Part shown: positions 1 to 8,293 of the stretch, one piece after another
Position numbering within the stretch: position 1 is the stretch's first letter
Layout of the letters: each line of letters starts with the position of its first letter
Origin: Lithodes maja
Taxonomy: Eukaryota > Arthropoda > Malacostraca > Decapoda > Lithodidae
Length of the DNA: 64,000 nt
NCBI GenBank assembly: GCA_037953745.1
Contig: JBAKBP010007951.1
Coordinates: forward strand, 1 to 64,000
Reading direction: 5' to 3'
Notes under the pieces: generated by a model
Told to the model about the DNA's origin: nothing
Seen by the model: the letters and a program-made list of their open reading frames with translations, nothing else
Databases searched by the model: none
Program-made: the position numbers and the translations under genes

Positions 1-238
1 GGTGGGATGGTGATGGCATGTAACCACAAGCCACTCTCCAAACGGGCGGCTGCCTGGAGGCGTGCTTTTGCAACCTGGTCTGCATTGGTTAGGTTACTTG
101 GTCGGAGGGATGGGTGGGTGGTGAGAGAGCCCTCTGCTTTGCTAGCCTTACCATCCACTTACTAGCAAATTTTGTAAGAATTAAGTCTGGACTGCCTTAG
201 TAGTAGTGTAGGATGTGTATCTATCTAACTCTATGTAA
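1..238. other. Unassigned sequence
   Basis: I see no coding region, repeat or RNA gene here. It is ordinary mixed sequence leading into the microsatellite array. Confidence 0.5.
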
Positions 239-239
239 C

Positions 240-286
<47 letters not shown>

Positions 287-525
287 CGCACACAAAGTCA
301 TTACCACACACACACACAGCCATTACCACCGTGTTATCTTGTGCACGACTCATTATCCCAGCCTAATAGACATAGATGATCGGGAGAGAACCATTATTTC
401 TCTCTCTCTCTCTCTCTCACACATCCACACACACACACACACACAAAGTCATTACCGCCTTATTATCTTGTGCACGACTCATTATCCCAGCCTAATGGAC
501 ATAGATTATAGGGAGAAAACCATTA

Positions 526-588
<63 letters not shown>

Positions 589-664
589 CATTACCACCGT
601 GTTATCTTGTGCACGACTCATTATCCCAGCCTAATGGACATAGATTATAGGGAGAAAACCATTA

Positions 665-761
<97 letters not shown>

Positions 762-830
762 CATTACCACCGTGTTATCTTGTGCACGACTCATTATCCC
801 AGCCTAATGGACATAGATTATAGGGAGAAA
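239..830. repeat. Compound (CT)n/(CA)n microsatellite in a higher-order tandem array
   Basis: Four units follow each other. Each has a conserved unique core of about 85 bp (GTCATTACC..., TTGTGCACGACTCATTATCCC, ...GGGAGAAAACC), then a (CT)n tract and a (CA)n tract. Cores begin near 297, 448, 587 and 761. Core sequence is nearly constant while the CT and CA tracts differ in length, the CA tract reaching about 70 bp in the last full unit. The open frames across it are low-complexity artefacts. Confidence 0.9.
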
Positions 831-854
831 ACCACTCGGCTACAGATAATATAG

Positions 855-1202
855 TTAAAGGGAGCCCACCTCGCTTTTTTTCTCATTCTCTCCCTTTCTC
901 TTTGGCTTGTATCCATTCGGCCCCATTCAGCCTACTGTTTTAAGACGTTTACCCCATCCAGGTTCAATATTTTCCTGGCGAGCGGTAGCGAACCAGCATA
1001 TATATATTTGTGTTTTGACAGCAAGCTAAATTGGTACATTTTTCCATACAATGCTGGCTCGCTATCGCTCGCTAGGAAGAAATCGACTCCTGGATGGGGA
1101 TAAACGCCTTAAAACAGTTGGCTGAATGGGGCCGAATGGATACAAGCCAGGGAAAGAGAGAAAAGGAGAGAAAGATAAAACTAGCCGGTGACCCATCATT
1201 AA
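855..1202. mobile_element. Hairpin MITE, group 1, copy A
   Basis: The copy starts at TTAAAGGGAGCC and is organised as two inverted arms. The left arm contains GTATCCATTCGGCCCCATTC and CTGGCGAGCGGTAGCGAACC; the right arm contains the complement (GGCTCGCTATCGCTCGC, GGGGCCGAATGGATACAAGCC). The 3' end has diverged (ends near ATTAA). It has no coding capacity. Compare the copies at 1345, 1808 and 39455. Confidence 0.75.
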
Positions 1203-1344
1203 TAAAAAAAAAAAAAAAAATGTTAAAGGATTATTGTAAAGATATATTCATAGACCTCGAAATGTGAACTAGTAGAACGTTTTTTCTCTCTCTCATTTTC
1301 CTCGTAGTAATAACAGATGATTGCTGTTTATTAGGGTAGGATTT

Positions 1345-1697
1345 TTAAGGGGGGTCACCTGCTTTTTTTCTCTGTTCTCTTTTTCTCTTGCTTGCATTCA
1401 TTCGGCCCTAAAAAGCCTACTATTTTTAAAGACTTATCCCCATCTAGGTGCTGATTTCTTCGTGGCGAGCGATAGCGAGCCATAATTTTATGGAGAAATC
1501 TGGCTTCGCCGGAGAAATTGTTCTATCGAAAAATTTACAAATTTAGCCTGCTGTCAAAAACATCATAACAAATATGGAAAAATTCGACGCCTTGATGGAG
1601 ATAAACGTCTGAAAAACAGTAGGCTGAATGGAGCCAAATGGATACAACCCAGAGAGAGAGGGAGAAAGAGAGAAAAAAATGAGGTAGGGCCCCTTAA
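1345..1697. mobile_element. Hairpin MITE, group 1, copy B
   Basis: Bounded by TTAAGGGG and CCCCTTAA. It holds the shared core GGCGAGCGATAGCGAGCC, a short hairpin (GGCTTCGCC) and the AT hairpin TTCTATCGAAAAATTTAC, then an inverted arm ending in an AG-rich tract. The TTAA at both ends looks like a target-site duplication. The minus-strand open frame here is non-coding. Confidence 0.8.
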
Positions 1698-1757
1698 AAG
1701 TGGAAGAAAGAGAGCGTGAGAGAGATTGATAAAAGCGGCCTGGAGTGAGAGTGAATG

Positions 1758-2246
1758 AGGTGATCGAGATAAGGGCAGGTGTTTGGAAGAAGGTGCGTGA
1801 CAAGAGGTTAAGGGGAGTCACCTGTCTTTTTTCTCTTTCTCTCCTTTTCTCTCTTGCGCTGGCTTGTATCATTTCGGCCCCATTCAGCCAATTGTTTTAA
1901 GACGTTTATTCCCATCCAGCTGTCAGTTTCTTCCTGGCGAGCGATAGCGAACCTGCAATATATGGAGAAATCCGGCTTCGCCGGATTTTTTTTTCTATCG
2001 AAAAATGTACAAATCTAGCTTGCTGTCAAAACAAAATTATATATATGCTAGCTCGCTGCCGCTCGCCAGGAAAATATTAACACCTGAATGGGGGTAAACG
2101 TCTTAAAACAGTAGACTGAATGGGGCCGAATGGATACAAGCCAAAGAGAGAGAGAGAAAGAGAACACAAATGTGAGGAGGGCTCCCTTAATAAGGTGGTC
2201 GAGATAGGGGTAGGTGTTTGGAAGAAGGTGCGTGACAAGAGGTTAA
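1758..2246. repeat. 54-bp direct repeat flanking MITE copy C
   Basis: The segment 1758-1811 (AGGTGATCGAGATAAGG through AAGAGGTTAA) recurs with few changes at 2193-2246. Both copies end in TTAA. Copy C lies between them, so one repeat ends at a filled TTAA and the other at an empty one. This is far too long for a normal transposition duplication and is best read as a local tandem duplication. Confidence 0.75.
1808..2190. mobile_element. Hairpin MITE, group 1, copy C
   Basis: This is the best preserved group 1 copy, TTAAGGGGAGTC to GGGCTCCCTTAA. It contains GGCGAGCGATAGCGAACC, the UUCG-type hairpin TCCGGCTTCGCCGGA, the AT hairpin TTTCTATCGAAAAATGTAC, and an inverted second half with GCTCGCTGCCGCTCGCC. 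It has no protein. Confidence 0.85.
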
Positions 2247-2815
2247 ATCCACAGAGAACTGAGGAAAGTACAGTCACTTAAAGAAATTCGTGGACCCCCT
2301 TATGTTTTTCTGTATGCAATTCTAACTATTTGGATGGAATTTTGGGTGGAACATGCTTTTCAATAAGTGGTATATAATGTTTTGTAGTTGGGGTATAGAA
2401 AATTATAATCAGTAATTCCTTTCCAGAGATATACGCCCATAATTAGAAATAGGTGATGTCCACGATTTGTTATGAGTGACTGAACCTGAAGTATTGAATC
2501 CCCAGGAACGAAAAAATACTTAGGAGTTAGAAGCGAGCGCAAACGATCGCACTCGCTATATTCGCAAAGGTATGCCGGTAATCATGACAAAATTAGACAT
2601 GCAAAAAGGGAAAATGGTTAACTATAGTAGAAAGGCTAGGTCAAGCCCCTTCCCCGTTAGGGGCAATTTTCTAACTGGCGTGCACTATTTCTATGTTCTG
2701 TTATTGAAAGCAACATTTTGATGTCCAGTCGTGTTTAGGAATTTCTAGACTAATTTTGGAGAGACAATTATGACCCACTATCTATCTACCTATCTACATA
2801 CTCACGCCCAATCCC
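2247..2815. other. Repeat equivalent to the empty target of the MITE at 39455
   Basis: The stretch 2283-2440 (GTGGACCCCCTTATG, TATGCAATTCTAAC, ...CCTTTCCAGAGATATAC) matches the two flanks of the MITE at 39455-39847 (39428-39454 and 39848-39960), without the insertion. It is therefore a dispersed repeat, seen here uninterrupted. I see nothing further between 2440 and 2815 except a poly-G run at its end. Confidence 0.6.
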
Positions 2816-2825
2816 CACTTCTTTT

Positions 2826-3395
2826 TTTTTTGGGGGGGGGGGGGGGGATTTAAGACGGAGTCAGAATAGAGAAAACACAAAACACAACACAAAACAATGA
2901 ACACAAAAACAAAATACAAATTCACACACATCGAGGTTATCCAGGAGAAGACCCAGAGACCAGGGTCACTAAGATCCCTCCAGCACTCCCCCGGCCCCTG
3001 ACCACCCGGAGAGGTTCCGATCTCGGCAGGCAGACATGCAGCGGAGCCGAAGCCTCAAGCCCGCCCACCACACTTTCAGGCGCACCCTTCATAATTATAA
3101 ACCTTCTCCCTGGGCCAGGCGCCTGATGGACTATTATCCAGTCCAACTTGTACCCGACCCCTTCCCCCAAATGACCACGTATTCACTCATCTATTCACAA
3201 GCATTCTCCATTCCTTCCTGTTTATTACCACTTCCTTTGTCTGCTCTATAGTCATTCCTCTATCATCCAAAGCTTGTCTTACACAGTCTCTCCATCTCAA
3301 TGGGGGTCTTCCTGCCCTTATCTCCCCTTGTATCACTGGTGAACTATATTGAATAAATGCATGAGCCACATACCATTTTAGGGGGTGTTGCAATA
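2826..3395 (-). mobile_element. 3' end of an RTE-like non-LTR retrotransposon (family LINE-A)
   Basis: On the minus strand 3187-3393 encodes the far C-terminus of a reverse transcriptase-type protein (GRPPLRWRDCVRQALDDRG then a W-containing tail). The rest, down to 2826, is its 3' untranslated region. The same tail is seen at 40714-41085 and 43265-43900. The copy is 5' truncated, as is usual for LINEs, and non-functional. Clade assignment is tentative. Confidence 0.65.
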
Positions 3396-3781
3396 GTTAA
3401 TGGTCACCTTCTTGTTGTTATCATTAGGAGGTGTTCAAGTTGTCCTCACCACGACTGCACATTAAGCCATGCTCTAAATCTTGACCACCCCACTACCTTA
3501 CTGTCGGGAATAGGGTAATGATCCCGACAGGTTTTGGTCCAACAGGACATTTGAATTTGGCGGTATCGTATCGCTTGTACGATTTCGGCTGGTTCTTTGT
3601 GTATTGTAGTTTATTCTTAAGTTAGGTTAAATATTAACTGTAATGTATAAATATCTACATCAGCTCTAGATGTATTATGAAACCAAGTTATGGGTTATCA
3701 TTATTATGAGCCGGCAGCCATATGTAATTTCGCGAAGCGATCGGACGCCGGCCCTTCAGTCTCTCAATCAACACCATACAG

Positions 3782-4308
3782 TGGGCGGGTGCCCAACCCC
3801 GAAAAGGGTTGAAATAGGGGAGCTATCCCCCCGCCAAAGGCAGCTTTCTAGGGCCTTTCCTAGCTGATGCTGAGAGGATTGGGTTCTAGTCATGTGGTGA
3901 TGGGCTGGTCTATCAGAGTGAGAACTGAGCGATCTCTGCCATACCCATAGCTTACTCTGACTGTTCCTTTTACTTATATATTTTCTAGATCTCAAGTGAC
4001 GGCGTCTCTTGCGTGGATTGACCTCCTAATCTACCAAGATTGGAAGCCAAAGCGTCACATCTTTCCTTTGCCCTTCAACTTTCTCTTCATAATTGCTGAG
4101 GGGCACAGGGCCCTGGGTGGGGCTTTGGTTTCCCGGGCGTTTCCGCGCCCTCCTCAGCTCCCCGCCATGGAGTGGCTTCGGTCACCCAGGCTTTATTGTG
4201 GTCGGCAGGGAGGGTTCTGTGTTGGCGCTCGGTTATAGCCTTGGCCTTGCTCGGGGCCTTGGGGCTGTTCGGCCAGGCAGCTTGGGGAAAAACAACAACA
4301 ACAACAAC
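3782..4308 (+). mobile_element. SINE-like retroposon with (AAC)n tail, copy 1
   Basis: A 527-bp non-coding insert starts TGGGCGGGTGCCC and ends GGGGAAAA(AAC)n. It is flanked by a 12-bp duplication AACACCATACAG (3770-3781 and 4309-4320); the uninterrupted site is present once in the 3' LTR. Tail plus 12-bp duplication are hallmarks of LINE-mobilised retroposition. I cannot point to a clear pol III A/B box pair or tRNA ancestry. Short open frames in it are not conserved as coding. Confidence 0.8.
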
Positions 4309-4383
4309 AACACCATACAGTCAACATCTCCTCCCCCGGCTCTGACTCAACCCACAGTTCACCATGTGCTACAACTACTAATA

Positions 4384-4907
4384 ATTGGGCGGGTGCCCAA
4401 CCCCGAAAAGGGTTGAAATAGGGGAGCTATCCCCCCGCCAAAGGCGGCTTTCTAGGGCCTTTCCTAGCTGATGATGAGAGGATTGGGTTCTAGTCATGTG
4501 GTGATGGGCTGGTCTATCGGAGTGAGAACTGAGCGATCTCTGCCATACCCATAGCTTACTCTGACTGTTCCTTTTACTTATATATTTTCTAGATCTCAAG
4601 TGACGGCGTCTCTTGCGTGGATTGACCTCCTAATCTACCAAGATTGGAAGCCAAAGCGTCACATCTTTCCTTTGCCCCTCAACTTTCTCTTCATAATTGC
4701 TGAGGGGCACAGGGCCCTGGGTGGGGCTTTGGTTTCCCGGGCGTTTCCGCGCCCTCCTCAGCTCCCCGCCATGGAGTGGCTTCGGTCACCTAGGCTTTAT
4801 TGTGGTCGGTGGGGAGGGTTCTGTGGGGGTGCTCGGTTGTGGCCTTGGCCTTGCTCGGGGCCTTGGGGCTGTTCGGCCAGGCAGCTTGGGGAAAAACAAC
4901 AACAACA
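4384..4907 (+). mobile_element. SINE-like retroposon with (AAC)n tail, copy 2
   Basis: This is a second insertion of the same family in the same LTR and orientation, about 97% identical to copy 1 by eye. It is flanked by ACAACTACTAATA (4371-4383 and 4908-4920), which occurs once in the uninterrupted 3' LTR. Its first two bases differ from copy 1. Both targets begin with an AAC triplet. Confidence 0.8.
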
Positions 4908-5145
4908 ACAACTACTAATATATAACAATAGTCCTACATCACCAGTCCTCTTAAGCTAAGTTCATTGTATCGATATTGTATTATGTGAACATTCCTACAT
5001 GTCATGCAATTGAACTAGCCGTGTGTGGGGGACTGGATTATACCCATCGACGAATACCTCGTTGGTAATTATATTATATAACTATTTGTTGGGATATATC
5101 ATGTACCAGTGATATACGATTTAACCTTTATATAAATTCCCGACA

Positions 5146-5970
5146 AATATTGGTCCTTCGTGCCCTAAAGCTTCCTTCCCGTAGTCCCGTTTTGTTTGCT
5201 TCATTGCCGCTTGTGGGCTTACAAATGGCTGCCGCCTCGCGCGTTGTTGGCCGACTGCCGTTCCCTAGTTTACACCCAGCTTCTTCCCTCATGTTTTTTA
5301 CCATTTAGGCGCCGTCTCTATCTTTTTTGGGACTAGTTTCCAGGTTTTTTTGGGCGTGTGATCCTTGGCGTTTTTTTGGTGGGTTAGCTGGGCTGGAGAT
5401 TGGGGTTGGGGTAATTTCGTCGGTCACCATTTCGCGCTCATAGGCTAGGCTAGGCAGTCTAGGCCTGCAGGTGTCTGTGGTGGCTTTTCATTTCGCTTTG
5501 GTGGTGTGCCTGTGGTGTTGCTTGTGTTTTGTCATTGTGGGACTCATTATTAATTTTGCTGGTGGGGAGGGTTCTCATGTGACCTTTTATATTTAAATTT
5601 CATAATAGCCTAGGCCTAGTTGCTTAAAGTGGCGGTCATGAGTGTCGGTCTTTGTTAATTCCTAAGCGATTGACAGTTAATAGTCAGACCTCATGATTGT
5701 AGCTTAACCAACTAGGCTTACCTATAAAGGGCTTACAATAATTAGTGCTTCACCTTACCCTTTCTTTTAATGGACTTAGTATTTATTTTTTTTGTCTAGT
5801 TAGATAATTTCCTTTCGATAGTTAATATTAAGGGGGATGTAAGTATTATGTAATTCTTTTTGAGTAAATTTCTTAAGTAATGGTGGTTTGCCGCTGTTGA
5901 TTCCTAAGCGATTAACGGTTTGTAGTCTGACCTCATTGTAATTTAAGTTGCTTAAAATTAGACCTTAACG
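5146..5970 (+). promoter_or_regulatory. BEL/Pao leader with primer-binding site and an internal direct repeat
   Basis: A TGG-starting primer-binding site candidate lies just after the LTR (TGGTCCTTCGTGCCC from 5151); the primer tRNA is not identified. The leader carries an imperfect direct repeat of about 80 bp, centred on ATTCCTAAGCGATTGACAG (5659-5677) and ATTCCTAAGCGATTAACGG (5900-5918). The gag ATG at 5971 follows the second copy. Confidence 0.55.
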
Positions 5971-6261
5971 ATGACAGATTTAAAGAAACTTAAGATTCTT
6001 AAGGGAGGGATGAAGGGAAGTTTAAATAGATGTTTAAGAGATCTTGATGAATGTTTAATAAGTGCCACGGCTGATCAGATAAAAGGTAAATTTGCTACTG
6101 TTACTAAATCGCTAGCTACTTATGATAGTTATGCTCAGCAGGTATATGGTTTATTGACAGTTACTGACGATGTGGAAGAAGAAATGTCGGCAGATCTTGA
6201 GTACTTTGAGGACGTTAATACAGCCTTAGCCAGACTATCTTCCACCCAAGAATCAACCTCT
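5971..6261 (+). pseudogene. BEL/Pao Gag N-terminal segment, split by insertion
   Basis: The frame opens with ATG at 5971 and codes for 97 residues (MTDLKKLKILKGG..., rich in Lys, Asp and Glu, predicted helical), like the leader part of BEL-type Gag before DUF1759. It is cut at CTCT by the gypsy-type element 6262-14417; the reading frame resumes in phase at 14422. The duplicated CTCT (6258-6261 and 14418-14421) marks the insertion, so the split is due to this event alone. As it stands the product is a short, non-functional peptide. Confidence 0.8.
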
Positions 6262-8079
6262 TGTGACGCATGTCGAGTATGAGCATGCTGTACAGAACGC
6301 CCAGTCAGGCCCCACCCTCGCTAGGATCGTCAGGGCAGGAACTTTGGCTGTAGTCTGTGTAGAGTTTCCTAACTCAGTTTATGTGAACCGTTGTACTATA
6401 AGTATTATCATTATGTATTTTGTTTTCTTCTAAGTCAACGAGTTCTATTTTATATCATTAGATATAAGTATTGTGTGTGGGATTTATATATATATAATGA
6501 TGCGAAGAGAGAGAGAGTTATGTAACACCGACCAGTGAGCGCGCCACGAGGGGTAGGCCTAATTCCCCCCTCCCTCCCTCCTCAAGCGTGGGAAGTTCTT
6601 TGTCGATCCCCGATTGAGAGAGTATGTGACGTCATGATTGCCGTTATGCTCGCTACGGGGCCGAGTATAAAAAGGGAGGTCCCGCCGCATTTTCCTCAGA
6701 ACTCATCAGGCAAAGCGACCTCTCATATCCCTTGCAACTATCCATATTCTTCCGACTGATGTGAACTTTCTCTACTCTCTGAACAGCCTACCTTCTTCTC
6801 TTCTCGTCCCTGTTTATAACCTCAATGACCCCTTTGGTGCAGATTTAGTCAGCCAAAGTATTATCGCTTGAGTTCTCACGAGATAAGTGCCTGTTAGATA
6901 GCCTATTTTTGGAAGGGTTAACTAGAATAGGATTGATTGATGTTTGTTGCACTCGTATATGTATTTCCCTGTGTACTATTATTCATGTTCCTGTTTTCTG
7001 CTGGTTTAGGTAATGCTAGACTGGGATAGGGTTCCTCGAGTTGTGATTTCCTATGAGTGCTAGGTTGGTTGAACCAGCACAATTGCAACGGAGACGTGGG
7101 AAGCCTAGGGGGTCTTTTTGATTGTGTACCGTGGGAGTTTAGCACTGTGTTGCGAGTGAGGGCTTTTGCCTGTGCCACCCAACACTGTGCTATCTCATTT
7201 GCTTGACTTTGAGAGGATCGCCAGGAGAGAACCAGATACTAGTGATCTGGATCTCTCAAGAGAGCATCCCGTCAATTACCGTAATTTGGCCGCACAGTCT
7301 TAAGGACCTCGCTAGGCTACGAGCCGCTTGCTCAGCCATTGTCTCTTAACCTTAGATATCCCAGCTAGACTTTGCTCGACCAGCAGATACAGCATAGTAT
7401 TGAAGCTTCTCCTTATGTATATTATTGTTTAAGCACTATTGATTTCATGTGTGGCACGCTTAGCTACTTCAGAGATTAGTGGCCCACGAGCACAATCTTA
7501 GTAGGCTATTGCCAGTGCATTGTCGGAGTACTTCTTCTTAATGTTTGCCATATCCTATTGCTTATTCTTATAATTCTTCTTATGTCAATTTAAAGCCTTT
7601 AATTACCAGTGAGTTATTCATTAAATTGCTGTTCAAAATCCGATACTTACTTCTTATGAGTATTCGAGAAGCATCTAACTTATCAGAAGATTCCTTGCTT
7701 GATGCTCGAGGACTATTGTTTAACGTAACGTAATAGTGCCGATCCGAAGTAGAGGGTGGAGGACTTCTTAAGTTCTTAGTTCAAGGGTGGATTACTTCGG
7801 CTTCGGCCAACACTATTCTTTAGTGTTGTAGTACTTTCTTCTTTGTTTGATTGTTGACCAGACTAGATAACTCCCGTCTTGTTATTAGTCTGTTGTGTGA
7901 AACGCTAGTACCGAGTTCTTGTATACCCCGTTATAGCAGATAGAACTCTGGAGGGTAGTGGCGTTTTTTGTTCGGCTGGCAGTACTCTGGGGTTGGGATC
8001 GTGTGTTTCCGTTGTGGCAGCGAGCCATACTCGAGTCCTGTGTAAGAGCCCTAGTGTACCCGAGTGCCCGGTCGTAACA
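6262..8079 (+). repeat. 5' LTR of Gmr1-like element 1
   Basis: 1818 bp, TGTGACG to GTAACA. It contains a promoter-like block near 6627-6674 and a segment (7211-7330) conserved in the otherwise diverged LTR at 46500-48235, including hairpin CCAGATACTAGTGATCTGG (7232-7250). Short open frames inside it recur in the 3' LTR and are not genes. Confidence 0.95.
6627..6674 (+). promoter_or_regulatory. CRE palindrome and TATA box in the LTR
   Basis: A perfect cAMP-response-type palindrome TGACGTCA (6627-6634) lies 32 bp upstream of TATAAAAA (6666-6673). The spacing fits a pol II promoter at the U3/R boundary. The same block is at 12965-13012 in the 3' LTR. That a CREB/ATF-type factor drives this element is inference. 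Confidence 0.6.
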
Positions 8080-8081
8080 AA

Positions 8082-8293
8082 TGGCGACCTTGCTTAGGAT
8101 TTTGTGAACAGTATAATTTTTTGCAGAGTTGTACAACATTTGTTTGTTGGTACTTTAGCGTACATATTGAAGAATATTTTTTTTTGTAAGGCAATTAGGA
8201 GAGCATTTAAGAGACTCCAGTTAATTTAGTAATTAGTGCTTGCATAAGGGAGTTTAACACTTTTGTCTCGAGAATTTTTTGGTGAACTTCAGT
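8082..8293 (+). promoter_or_regulatory. Primer-binding site and leader of Gmr1-like element 1
   Basis: TGGCGACCTTGC begins 2 bp after the LTR and has the TGG start expected for pairing to a tRNA 3' end. The equivalent sites at 48238 and 60907 share TGGCGACCT, so all three elements likely use the same primer tRNA. The leader runs to the gag ATG at 8294. Confidence 0.65.

Larger units (their letters stand above)
3502..5145 (+). repeat. 5' LTR of the BEL/Pao element, enlarged by two insertions
   Basis: The sequence matches the 568-bp 3' LTR at 20117-20684 once two retroposon insertions and their duplicated targets are removed. It begins TGTCGGGAATAGGG; the complement TCCCGACA occurs 20 bp in and again at the LTR end, so the terminus can form an 8-bp hairpin. 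Confidence 0.9.

Noticed and set aside
213..807. Frames rich in SLSLSLS and HTHTHT
   Set aside because: They are translations of (CT)n and (CA)n microsatellites.
3996..4959. Open frames of 70-120 residues in the SINE-like copies
   Set aside because: They recur only because the two copies are near-identical; they end in the (AAC)n tail and show no domain.
6535..7733. Short frames of 62-86 residues within the LTR, repeated at 12873-14071
   Set aside because: They lie in LTR regulatory sequence, appear twice only because LTRs are duplicated, and are not preserved in the related LTR at 46500.
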